Source: Hymenobacter mellowenesis | Lineage (GTDB): Bacteria; Bacteroidota; Bacteroidia; Cytophagales; Hymenobacteraceae | DNA length: 64,000 bases | Reading direction: 5' to 3' | Assembly: GCF_030581005.1 (NCBI RefSeq) | Contig: NZ_JAUQSX010000002.1 | Span: 496,001 to 560,000, forward strand | In this document: piece after piece, positions 36,266 to 44,352 of the stretch | Layout: each line of letters begins with the position of its first letter | How positions within the stretch are numbered: the first letter of the stretch is position 1 | The notes under the pieces: model-generated | What the model saw: the letters and a program-made list of their open reading frames with translations, nothing else | Database searches by the model: none | What the model was told of the DNA's origin: nothing | Program-made: the position numbers and the translations under genes

Positions 36266-37192
36266 ATGAAAAAGACCTCCATCCTCGGCATTCTGGCCTT
36301 GGCCACGCTCGTAGCCGGCCGGGTTTCGGCCCAGCAAACCTTCCCGCTCTACACCGGCACCGTGCCCGATTCCAGGCCCAGCGCAGTGCAGGAAACCAGC
36401 GTGACACTGGCCAACGGCGGCGTACGCATCTCCAACGTGGTGCAGCCCAACCTTACGGCCTTTCTGCCGCCCGCAGGCACGGCCAACGGCACGGCCGTCA
36501 TCATCTGCCCAGGCGGCGGCTACACCCGCCTATCCATCGACAGCGAGGGCTACGACGTGGCCAAGCGCCTGAACGAGATGGGCGTGACGGCCTTCGTGCT
36601 GAAGTACCGCCTGCCCAACGACCAAAGCCAGCCCGACAAGTCCATTGCGCCGCTGCTCGATGCCCAGCAGGCTCTGCGCCTCGTGCGCCAGCAGGCCGCC
36701 AAATACAGCCTCAACCCTGAGCGCATTGGCCTGATGGGCTTTTCGGCCGGCGGGCACCTGGCGGCGTGGGCGGGCACGCAGTTTGCCCAGCCGGCCGGCG
36801 ACAAGCCGGGGCCGGAATCGGTGCGGCCCGCGTTTCTAGTGCTCATGTACCCGGTTATCAGTTTCAACGACTCGCTGAAGCACACCGGCTCGCGCGACAA
36901 CCTGTTGGGTAAAACGCCCACCCCGGCGCAGGTGCGGCAGTATTCCAATGAGCTGCAGGTGACGGCGCAGACGCCGCCCACCTTTCTGGTGCACGCCCAG
37001 GACGACCGCACGGTGCCCGTCAACAACAGCATCGTGTTCTATCAGGCCTGCCTGCGCCACGGCGTGCCGGCCGAAATGCACCTCTATCCCAAGGGCGGCC
37101 ACGGCTTCGGCCTAAACAACAAAACCACCAAGGACCTCTGGACTGACCGCCTGCGCAACTGGTTCGACGCCAACGGCTGGCTCACGAAGTAA
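36266..37192 (+). CDS. Secreted alpha/beta-hydrolase (BD-FAE/acetyl-xylan-esterase-like)
   Basis: 308 residues with a signal peptide (MKKTSILGILALATLVAGRVSAQ). I chose the ATG at 36266; one at 36242 is possible. The oxyanion motif is IICPGGGYTRLS, the nucleophile Ser is in GLMGFSAGGHLAAW, the Asp is in HAQDDRTVP, and the His is in PKGGHGFGLNN. This arrangement is that of the BD-FAE family, Bacteroidota enzymes that deacylate plant polysaccharides. No other xylan genes are nearby, so the substrate is inferred from family only. Confidence 0.9.
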   Translation: MKKTSILGILALATLVAGRVSAQQTFPLYTGTVPDSRPSAVQETSVTLANGGVRISNVVQPNLTAFLPPAGTANGTAVIICPGGGYTRLSIDSEGYDVAKRLNEMGVTAFVLKYRLPNDQSQPDKSIAPLLDAQQALRLVRQQAAKYSLNPERIGLMGFSAGGHLAAWAGTQFAQPAGDKPGPESVRPAFLVLMYPVISFNDSLKHTGSRDNLLGKTPTPAQVRQYSNELQVTAQTPPTFLVHAQDDRTVPVNNSIVFYQACLRHGVPAEMHLYPKGGHGFGLNNKTTKDLWTDRLRNWFDANGWLTK

Positions 37193-37199
37193 TAGGGGA

Positions 37200-37271
37200 T
37201 AGGGCTTGGGTTAGAGCGACGTAGGGGCGTACCCGGTAAGGCCTGCCCCTAAGTCGTTCTAACCCAAGCCC
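37200..37271. repeat. Palindromic repeat, family G
   Basis: GGGCTTGGGTTAGAGCGAC and GTCGTTCTAACCCAAGCCC are inverted, with an inner AGGGGC/GCCCCT pair. It lies between the convergent esterase and LRR-kinase genes and its inner edge overlaps the latter's stop region. It may double as a terminator. Confidence 0.8.
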
Positions 37272-38593
37272 GTCGCAACCTCCGCCAACGCCTGCTCAAT
37301 TTCGGCCATTAATGGGCGAGCGGTGGGGGTGGGCTGCCCGCAGCGCTGCTGCAACACCCACAACTGCGCCAGAGCGGCTTCTGTGGCGGGCGTGGCGTGG
37401 CACTGCGTCAGTAATTCTTCCAGCAAGCAGGCGAAAGCCCGGACCTCCACCCCTTGCAGCGCCTTGGCATTAGGGGCTGTCACTTCAAAAAAGCAGGCCG
37501 CGCCGAAGTCGCCCAGCAGCGCGTTGCCGTCGGCGGTAGTAAGAATATTATGGGCGTACAAATCGCCGTGCAGAATGCCCTGGGCGTGCAAATGCCCGGC
37601 GGCGGCGGCAATGTCCCGGGCGATGCCAAGCACTGTGGGCAGGCTGAAGCGGGTGCCGGGCGCGTACACGTCGCGCGTGCAGGTGGCCAGGCTGGGCGGG
37701 CCGGCCAGGTTGGCGAAAGCGTCGTCAATCAGCTCCAGCACCAGTCCTTCGGCGCCGGCCGGGTGGTGGCGTACTTTGCCTTCTACCGCAATCAGGTTGG
37801 GGTGCGCGCCTGCCTTCAGGCAGGCCAGCATCTCGCAGTGCGGCAGTCCGTCGCTCGTCACGGCCCCTTTGAAGAGTTTTACGGCTACCGCTATGGCGTC
37901 GGTGTTAGGTTGCTGCCACCAAGCCCGGTAAATGACGCCCGAAGCGCCCTCGCCCAGCAGTTGCCCAAGCGTGAGGGTGTTCCAATCGATGGGGCCAATG
38001 GGCTGGTTTTGCTCGGCGGCCGCTTCCAGCGCGCGCGAAACCGGATTGCCCGCATAGGCCAGCCAGGAGAGGCGCGGCAGAGCCAGCAGCCACGTCGGCA
38101 GCTCGGTGAGCTGGTTGGCGGCGAGGCGTAGCAGTTCCAGATTGGTACAGTCGGCCAGCGTTTCGGGCAACTTAGTGAGGCGGTTGCCGGCCAGCATCAG
38201 CTTCTGCAGCTGCGGGCAATGGCCGATTTCGGCCGGCAATTCTTCCAGCTGGTTATCGGTGAGGATGAGCCAGCGCAGGGCCGGCGGCAGGGCCGTGCCC
38301 GGCAGCGTGCGTATCTGGTTGGCCTTGAAGCCCACCATTTCCAGCTGGAAGCACTGGCCCAGCACGGCCGGCACTTCGGTGAACTGGTTATCGGAGCAAA
38401 ACAGCACCCGCAGCCGGTGCAGGCGCGGCAGGTCGTCGGGCAAGGATGTCAGCGCGTTGCCCGTGAGGTTGAGGACTTCGAGCGTATCAGCGAGGTTGAA
38501 GATTTCGCGGGGAAATTCGGTAAGGTCTTCGGCTAAATCAAGGCGCGTGAGGCCAGCAAGTTGGCCGGCGCGCAGTTGGGCAAGGGTGTGCAT
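37259..38593 (-). CDS. Leucine-rich-repeat protein kinase
   Basis: 444 residues from the ATG at 38593 (MHTLAQLRAGQLAGLTRLDL); an upstream ATG lies inside a palindromic repeat. Residues ~10-190 hold about seven leucine-rich repeats (LEVLNLTGNALTSLPDDL, LRWLILTDNQLEELPAEI, LELLRLAANQLTELPTWL). A protein kinase domain follows: LGEGASGVIY (Gly-rich loop), VAVKLFKG (catalytic Lys), HGDLYAHNIL near 338 (catalytic loop with Asp and Asn) and LGDFGAACFF near 361. The essential residues are all present, but the domain after DFG is short (~80 residues), so the lower lobe is minimal. No signal peptide or transmembrane segment is seen, so it is probably cytosolic. Confidence 0.9.
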   Translation of the reverse strand: MHTLAQLRAGQLAGLTRLDLAEDLTEFPREIFNLADTLEVLNLTGNALTSLPDDLPRLHRLRVLFCSDNQFTEVPAVLGQCFQLEMVGFKANQIRTLPGTALPPALRWLILTDNQLEELPAEIGHCPQLQKLMLAGNRLTKLPETLADCTNLELLRLAANQLTELPTWLLALPRLSWLAYAGNPVSRALEAAAEQNQPIGPIDWNTLTLGQLLGEGASGVIYRAWWQQPNTDAIAVAVKLFKGAVTSDGLPHCEMLACLKAGAHPNLIAVEGKVRHHPAGAEGLVLELIDDAFANLAGPPSLATCTRDVYAPGTRFSLPTVLGIARDIAAAAGHLHAQGILHGDLYAHNILTTADGNALLGDFGAACFFEVTAPNAKALQGVEVRAFACLLEELLTQCHATPATEAALAQLWVLQQRCGQPTPTARPLMAEIEQALAEVATGLG

Positions 38594-38631
38594 GGAGCAA
38601 AGGTCGGCGTAGCGCGGGCTGTGAACAGCAA

Positions 38632-38735
38632 AAAAGAACGTCATGCAGAGCGCAGCATCTTGCCTGCCACCGCTAACCTAACTGAAAGGAATGCTGGTGG
38701 CGGGCAAGATGCTGCGCTCTGCATGACGTTCTTTT
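38632..38735. repeat. Palindromic repeat, family A copy 5
   Basis: Arms AAAAGAACGTCATGCAGAGC and their reverse complement are extended by GCAGCATCTTGCCTGCCACC. It lies upstream of the LRR-kinase gene, where it supplies a decoy in-frame ATG (38644). Confidence 0.92.
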
Positions 38736-38756
38736 AACTCATCCTCCCGCCCTCGC

Positions 38757-39485
38757 CTAATAGCTCTCCTTGCGTAAGCAACAGTCCCGCAGCTCCGCCT
38801 CGAACGTGTCCGGGTAGTTGGCCTTCAGCCCGTACACCACGGCTTGCAGCACCCGGCGCAGCTCCAGCTTCGCGGTGTCTTTCTGGCTCACCGACTTGCT
38901 CACCTGGGCGGCCAAGCCGCCGGTCTGGGCCAGCAAGGTTTTGTATTCATTAAAACGGGTTTGCCAATAGGTGGTGCCGAATTCGCGGCTGGCGAAAGGA
39001 GCTTTGGCCACGGCGGGCAGCAGCATATCGCGCAGGGCCTTGAGGCGCTCGTTGCGGTCTTCGCTGAGGGCGAAGCCGCCGCTTTTGCGCGTTATCAGCC
39101 CAAAGCCGGGCAGGCGGGCATCGGTGCGGGCCTTGTCGTAGCCGCTGTCTTCGTTGATGTATTTCTTCAGAATGCGCAGGCCCTCGTCGAACTGTTCGTC
39201 GAGCTCCTGCAAGCGCTGACTTTACGGGGTGCGGGCGGCGGCGGCGCTGCGCTTGTCGGTGATGGCCGCGCCGAAGTCGGTCGCCAGCTTGGCAAAGTCG
39301 GCCTGCGTTTTCCAGCGCAGCGCAAACCAGGTTTCCTTGCCCCAGGCTTCGGCCACGAGCCGGCCCACCTCGGCCAGCGGGCCGTCTTTTTTGGGGATGA
39401 GAAGTTTGGGGTTCACCGGCGCATCGGCGGGAGGAGTGGGGGCGGAAGCACCGGCCGTAGCGGGCGTGGTAGACTGGTCTGCCAT
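38757..39485 (-). pseudogene. Gene interrupted by an in-frame TAA; product unknown
   Basis: Read from the ATG at 39485 (MADQSTTPATAGASAPTPPA) the frame runs 87 codons, meets TAA at 39224-39222, and continues in the same frame, without any shift, for 155 more codons to 38757 (SQRLQELDEQFDEGL... LRDCCLRKESY). Both halves have normal coding character (Lys/Glu/Ala-rich, helical), so they look like one 243-codon gene broken by a single nonsense change, for example AAA to TAA. The second half could restart at TTG 39212. I recognise no domain. Recent inactivation, sequencing error and readthrough are all possible. Confidence 0.7.
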
Positions 39486-39539
39486 TGAGGTAAACAAATA
39501 AGAATGAGGGATGAAGAACACCGCCGTACGACGGCCGGA

Positions 39540-39835
39540 CTAAGGTGCGCAGAAATTTTGAGGCGGCAAAACTCCCCGCAATGGTTTGCAGGTGGCCGCG
39601 CTGACTGCCACCGCGGCGCTCAACAGGCGTTGGCGCAAGATGCCAAGGGCCGGCGAGACGCTCGGGAGCCCTTGGCGCCGGGTAACATGGCCCGTCGCGG
39701 CCCTCAACAGCCCATGTCACCTCGTGTCGGAGGCTCCCGAGCGTCTCGACGGCTCCCAACTTAAGGTGACAAGGGCTGTCGAGAATTCTCCCGGGCCGGG
39801 TGGTCCGCTCGCCTATCTTCGCCCCATGCGCAGGT
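39540..39835. repeat. Complex inverted-repeat region
   Basis: No gene is supported. A perfect 17-bp inverted repeat, CGAGACGCTCGGGAGCC at 39654-39670 and its complement at 39732-39748, encloses further paired segments (ACATGGGC/GCCCATGT-like, and AGGTGAC with GTCACCT around 39716-39770). The element appears to be a folded, decayed repeat. A promoter-like TATCTTCG at 39814-39821 is followed only by a 3-codon frame. Confidence 0.6.
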
Positions 39836-39858
39836 AGTCCCCGGCCAGCGGTTGCCCC

Positions 39859-40152
39859 CTATGGTTCCGTAATAGTAATTGCTTCTGTCCTTGATAACAG
39901 GAAGTCAACAAGCTGCATAAAAATGCTTGCCGCTTGGAAGGGAGAAGCTAAATTGTCAAGGAAGTAAACACCATTAGATTTCAGCCCAACAACTACAGGT
40001 GCCCAGTCACTTGCTGACTCTGCCGCAGCATATCGTAGCGAAAGCTCCAACGTTTCATTTTCAGTAGCCGATACAGTAAAGCGCTGCTCAAGAAACTGCC
40101 GAGTTGCTTGAGTATCGAGCTTCTGGCATTCGATGAAGTATTCTTTGCCCAT
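39859..40152 (-). CDS. Small protein of unknown function
   Basis: 97 residues (MGKEYFIECQKLDTQATRQF...), acidic, with no signal peptide or membrane segment. Codon use and base composition are clearly more AT-rich than in the surrounding housekeeping genes, which suggests acquired DNA. The start codon lies at the edge of a 25-bp tandem duplication (40150-40199). I do not recognise a family. It neighbours another AT-rich, broken gene on the opposite strand. Confidence 0.6.
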   Translation of the reverse strand: MGKEYFIECQKLDTQATRQFLEQRFTVSATENETLELSLRYAAAESASDWAPVVVGLKSNGVYFLDNLASPFQAASIFMQLVDFLLSRTEAITITEP

Positions 40153-40199
40153 AGTTAGAAAGGCTTTTTGAAGCCATAGTTAGAAAGGCTTTTTGAAGC
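40150..40199. repeat. 25-bp tandem duplication over a start codon
   Basis: The unit CATAGTTAGAAAGGCTTTTT plus GAAGC occurs twice head to tail (40150-40174 and 40175-40199). On the minus strand each copy ends in an ATG; the inner one starts the 97-residue gene, the outer one is out of frame by one base. Confidence 0.95.
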
Positions 40200-40296
40200 A
40201 GTTACGGAGGCAGTTCAGGAATTTCTAAGACGACTAAATGAGAATGTGATTCAGATAAGAAAGTAGCTTTGATGCAAATAATTAAAACGAAAAATC

Positions 40297-40773
40297 ATGG
40301 GCGGAATCAGATGGAATACAGTTCATTTTAAACGTAATCCAAGTCGGGATGAAGTGAAAGCGCAGTTATTAGAAATTACGGGTTTAGCTCTGCGTTTTGA
40401 TGAAGAATTTGAAGAGTATCTAAAAGTAATTCATCCTGCTCGGCCTGATATAGTAGCGACGATTTCTTAGTTTGAGAAAGATGCATCTAAGAGAGAAGCA
40501 ACGCTCCGCGAGTTTGGTATTGTGATGGCTAAAGAAATAGAATTCTATAAGGCCCTACCGGATAGTATCGGTGTAGAATTAGAAATAGGACACATTGATT
40601 ATCTGGAAATTTCTGCTTTGTATCTGCTAAGGCAACTTGGAGGTAAATGTGAAGAAGATTTTGACTTACCTGTATGGGCGGGCAAGAAATGGGAAGATAT
40701 TTGGCCGCGTACACAATGGGGGCAATTAAAAGCCCGTTGGCATGGCTGGCGTTTTGGTACGCTTCCTAATTGA
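40297..40773 (+). pseudogene. AT-rich gene interrupted by an in-frame TAG; product unknown
   Basis: From the ATG at 40297 (MGGIRWNTVHFKRNPSRDEV) the frame has 57 codons, a TAG at 40468-40470, and then 100 further codons in the same frame (FEKDASKREATLREFGIVMA... GWRFGTLPN) to the stop at 40771-40773. A GTG/ATG pair at 40522-40527 could restart translation of the last 83 residues. The two parts have the same composition and no frame shift, so it looks like one ~158-codon gene with a nonsense mutation. No family is recognised. Its low GC matches 39859-40152 and 44353-44808. Confidence 0.65.
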
Positions 40774-40776
40774 ATC

Positions 40777-43700
40777 TCACACCTCCACCACTTCCCCCGT
40801 CCCGAAATAATAGATAACCCCGCGCACCTCCGCGTACCCCAATTGTTCGAATAGCGTGGCGTAGTTGCGCAGCAGGCGCTTGTGTTTCTCCTGCGGCGGG
40901 GGCAGGCGGAAATCCAGCAGCGTGACGCGGCCACCCAGGCGGTGGTGGGCTTCGAGGGAGGGTTCGAGCACCACGCGGTCGGGCTTGTAGTCGCGCAGCT
41001 TCACGCCGCCCACCAATATTTCGCGTTCCGTTTCCACGCTCAGGTGCGGGGCGAAGTAGGGGGCTAGGCGCGGGTCGCTCACCAGCGTTTCGAGGCTTTC
41101 GACCAGCGCGGGCCGCTCCTTGGCGCTCAATATCCCCTCGGCCACGAGCTGGCTGGCCACGCGGCCCACATCGCCGGCCGTAAGCAGGCGGCGCAGGGCA
41201 AAGTGCAGCTTGCGGTTCCACTCGCTCTGGGCCTTTTGCTCGTCAAAATCGAAGAGCGTGGTGGCGTGGCGGCGCAGCTTCAGGCGCTCCTCCCAGGGCG
41301 CGGCGGCGAGGTTGGTCAACTCGTAGGTGTTGGGTGTTGGGTGTTGGGTGTTGGGTTTTTTCGCAGCGGCGGGCGTGCCTTTCGATACGACGAACGACAC
41401 CTGTTCTTCCTGCCACTCGCCGCGGCCCAGCAGGTAGCCGTGGAGCAGGTCGGCCACGGTGCGGGCGGCCGTGGTGGGCGCGGCGGCGTCCAATTCGTCG
41501 GTTTTGGTGGTTTTCTGGGGCTCCGGCCGCTTGCTGATGACGTAGAGGCGGTGGCGCGGCCGGGTGAAGGCCACGTACAGCGTATTCAACCCTTCGAGAA
41601 AGGTTTTCTCGCGTTCCTCGTCGTACTGCCCGCCCAATACCGTCTGCTGAATGCCCTTGCTCAAGCTCACCACCGCCACGTCGGGCATCAGCTCGATGGG
41701 TTTCTGGCCCGCCTCCAGGTGGCCCCACAGCAGCGTGCCCCGGTGCGGCTCCAGGCTCCAGTCGGCAAAGGGCACGATGACCACGCCATAGGCCAACCCC
41801 TTGGCCTTGTGCACCGTGGTGATGGTGATGGCCGCCCGCCCGCCCGGCGCGTTGATGCTGATGCGCCCCTTGCGCTCCTCCCAGTGGGTGAGGAAGTTGC
41901 CCAGGTTGTTGCCAAATTTTAGGCTGTATTCCAGCGTCAAATCGAGGAAGCGGAAAAGGTAGTCGCTCTCCCCGTTGCGCCCCAGCAGCCCGAACAGGTT
42001 CAGCAGCCGCTCGGCCAGCTCGTAGAGGCCCAGGCTGCCGGTTTCGGCCTCGTTCACGTCGTAGCCCAGCGCCCGCAGTTCGTCAAAAAACGACGTGCCG
42101 CCCGCCGCATTCGCCACCGCCGCAATGTGCCGGGCGCGCGCCGGCGTGGGGGCCAGCCCGCGCACCACCTTGTCCACGAGCAACAGGGCTTCGGCCCGCG
42201 CCAGCGTATCGGCCGGCTGATGCAGCACCCGCAATATGCTCACCAACAAATTCACCACCTCCGCAAATTCCAGCGCCAGCGAATCGGCCGAAATAATGGC
42301 GTAGCCCCGCTCTTTCAGGAACTTGGCAATGGTCTTGCTGGCCCCCCGCGTGCGGCACAGCACCGAGATATCCTGCAACTCATACCCGTCGCGCAGGGCT
42401 TGCTCCACCAGCTGCAGGGTGAGGTAGCAGGTGCTCTCATCGTAGCCCAGCAGCGCCTCGGCCGCGTGGCCGGGGAGGGGCTCGGTAGTGTAGGCGCCGG
42501 TGGCGGGGTCGTAGCGAAGGGCGGGCGCGTCTTTTTGGGTGAAGAGGAGTTCGACGTGGCCGCTGACCCCACCCCTAGCCCCTCCCCGGTGGGGAGGGGG
42601 ACTAGTTTCTATCCCTAGACTACTGTCTTCATCGTCATTTTTATAAACCAGATTAGAGCTATAGCTAGAATCTAGTCCCCCCTCCCCACCGGGGAGGGGG
42701 CTAGGGGGTGGGGTAAACGTAGGTGCCTCCTGCCCAAAGTCCTTATCATAAATCCCCGTCACCAGCCCCAGCGCCTCGTGCCGCGTACTCACCGCCTCAA
42801 AAAACGAGTTATTAAAGTCAATAATCTCCCGCGCCGACCGGTAATTCACCTGCAACGCCCGCGGCTCCAGCTTCCCGCGAAACGATTCGTATCGCCCCCG
42901 TAGCAGCTCGCGCATCTCCGGCTCGCGGGCCCGCGCCGCCAGCGCCTCCGTGTTGCCCTGGTGCAAGCGCAGAATCTGCTCCATCTCGCCTCCGCGCCAG
43001 CGGTAAATGGCCTGCTTGGCATCGCCCACCGCCAGGCTGCTGTGCCCATTCGCCAGCGTATTTTCCACCAGCGGCAGCAAATTATTCCACTGCAAAACGG
43101 ACGTATCCTGAAACTCGTCAATCAGAATATGCTCGTATTTCTCGCCCAGCCGCTCGTACAAAAACGGCACCGGCTCAGTAAGTACAATGCTGGCAATTCT
43201 TCGGTTAAATTCCGAAATCAATACCACGTTGCGCTCGCGGCTGATTTGCTCCACTATTTTATTTAATTCACTCAACAACGAAGCGTGAAATAAATACGGT
43301 TGCATCGCCGCCAGCAATAAATAATTCGGCAAATACTCGTCCCGCATTTTATCCAGCGTGGCCACCAGCGCCGTCAGCGGCTCGCGCACCGCATCCACCC
43401 GCGCCTTGTCGGCGGGCGACTTAATTTTTCCGCCGTGCCATTTATCCTCGGCCAGCGTTTTGCGCACGTAGCTGTTTGGCCCCGCGTCGGCCTGCAGCAG
43501 CGCCACGCCCTTCTGCACGTATTGGCCGATGCCGCTTTTGCCATAATACAGGTCGTCCACGCGCACATCGGCCTGCTCCAGAATCGCCGCGCCCACCTCC
43601 TGCGTCTGCGCAAACGCCGCCTCAATCTCCGTCCGCCGCGCCCGAATCTCCTTGTCCAGCCGCCGGAAATCGGCTAGGCTCAACCTATCCAGCTGCGCCA

Positions 43701-44313
43701 CCGCCTCCTGCACCGTCTCATTAAACAGTACCCGGCCAAACCCGGCCAGCTCCTCCGGCAGGCGGCTCCAGCTTTTACCCTCCTCGGCCTGCCCCAGCGC
43801 ATATTCCGCCAGCGTCTGCGACAGCAGCTTGCTGTTCGGGTCGCGGTTCACCTTGTCCAGCAGCGCGGCCACCGCGCTTTGCAGCACCGCATCCGTATCC
43901 AATTCCACCTCAAACGTGGCCGGCAAGCCCAGTTCCCGGGTAAACGCCGTCACAATCCGCTGCACAAACGAGTCAATCGTGCTCACCCCAAAATCGGCGT
44001 AGTGGTACAGCACCAGCCGGAACGTGGCCGCCGCCCGCCGCCGCACCTCCGCCGCCGGCAGCTTCAGCTCGGCCGCAATGTCGGCTAGCAGCGCATCCGT
44101 TTTGCCCGCCGCCGGGTAGGCAAAATTCCGCAGCGCATCCACAATGCGGTGCTTCATTTCCCCCGCCGCATCGTTGGTAAACGTAATGGCCAGCACCCGC
44201 TTGAAATATGCTGGGTCATCGGCCCCCAGCGCCAGCAGCAGGTATTCTTTCGTTAATTGGTACGTCTTCCCCGAGCCGGCCGAAGAGGAGTAGATGCGGA
44301 AGGAGGGAGGCAT
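40777..44313 (-). CDS. UvrD/AddA-like ATP-dependent DNA helicase with degenerate C-terminal nuclease
   Basis: A 1178-residue superfamily-1 helicase resembling AddA/RecB, which process DNA ends for recombination. It has Walker A SSAGSGKTYQL at residues 9-19, motif II ILIDEFQDTSVLQW, AVGDAKQAIYRWRGG, ITTVHKAKGLAYGVV and LYVAFTRPRHRLYV. The C-terminus looks like a PD-(D/E)XK nuclease, KPDRVV...TLLDFRLP, but the expected Lys after the Asp is Arg and the later Gln is Leu. Residues ~532-583 derive from a palindromic insertion and a Pro/Asn/Thr stretch near 985-996 derives from a 7-bp repeat. No AddB partner lies beside it. Confidence 0.88.
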   Translation of the reverse strand: MPPSFRIYSSSAGSGKTYQLTKEYLLLALGADDPAYFKRVLAITFTNDAAGEMKHRIVDALRNFAYPAAGKTDALLADIAAELKLPAAEVRRRAAATFRLVLYHYADFGVSTIDSFVQRIVTAFTRELGLPATFEVELDTDAVLQSAVAALLDKVNRDPNSKLLSQTLAEYALGQAEEGKSWSRLPEELAGFGRVLFNETVQEAVAQLDRLSLADFRRLDKEIRARRTEIEAAFAQTQEVGAAILEQADVRVDDLYYGKSGIGQYVQKGVALLQADAGPNSYVRKTLAEDKWHGGKIKSPADKARVDAVREPLTALVATLDKMRDEYLPNYLLLAAMQPYLFHASLLSELNKIVEQISRERNVVLISEFNRRIASIVLTEPVPFLYERLGEKYEHILIDEFQDTSVLQWNNLLPLVENTLANGHSSLAVGDAKQAIYRWRGGEMEQILRLHQGNTEALAARAREPEMRELLRGRYESFRGKLEPRALQVNYRSAREIIDFNNSFFEAVSTRHEALGLVTGIYDKDFGQEAPTFTPPPSPLPGGEGGLDSSYSSNLVYKNDDEDSSLGIETSPPPHRGGARGGVSGHVELLFTQKDAPALRYDPATGAYTTEPLPGHAAEALLGYDESTCYLTLQLVEQALRDGYELQDISVLCRTRGASKTIAKFLKERGYAIISADSLALEFAEVVNLLVSILRVLHQPADTLARAEALLLVDKVVRGLAPTPARARHIAAVANAAGGTSFFDELRALGYDVNEAETGSLGLYELAERLLNLFGLLGRNGESDYLFRFLDLTLEYSLKFGNNLGNFLTHWEERKGRISINAPGGRAAITITTVHKAKGLAYGVVIVPFADWSLEPHRGTLLWGHLEAGQKPIELMPDVAVVSLSKGIQQTVLGGQYDEEREKTFLEGLNTLYVAFTRPRHRLYVISKRPEPQKTTKTDELDAAAPTTAARTVADLLHGYLLGRGEWQEEQVSFVVSKGTPAAAKKPNTQHPTPNTYELTNLAAAPWEERLKLRRHATTLFDFDEQKAQSEWNRKLHFALRRLLTAGDVGRVASQLVAEGILSAKERPALVESLETLVSDPRLAPYFAPHLSVETEREILVGGVKLRDYKPDRVVLEPSLEAHHRLGGRVTLLDFRLPPPQEKHKRLLRNYATLFEQLGYAEVRGVIYYFGTGEVVEV
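41326..41353. repeat. Heptanucleotide tandem repeat inside the helicase gene
   Basis: GGTGTTG occurs four times without a break (CAACACC on the coding strand), encoding a Pro-Asn-Thr-Gln-His-type stretch. A gain or loss of one unit would shift the frame. Confidence 0.95.
42566..42714. repeat. Palindromic element inserted in frame in the helicase gene
   Basis: Left arm 42566-42605 (ACCCCACCCCTAGCCCCTCC...) and right arm 42672-42714 are reverse complements except for three one-base differences in C/G runs, around a 66-bp AT-richer centre. Each arm also contains the small palindrome CCCCTCCCCGGTGGGGAGGGG. It is translated as a Pro/Gly/Ser-rich insert (TPPPSPLPGGEGG ... SPPPHRGGARGGVSG) between conserved helicase blocks. 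Confidence 0.92.
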
Positions 44314-44352
44314 GTATATTTGATTTTGTTAACAAGCGAAATAGCAATAGTT

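Noticed and set aside
38950..39759. A 269-codon minus-strand frame with a low-complexity N-terminal part
   Set aside because: It crosses the inverted-repeat region and overlaps the broken gene in another frame, with Arg/Pro/Gly-rich shadow composition.
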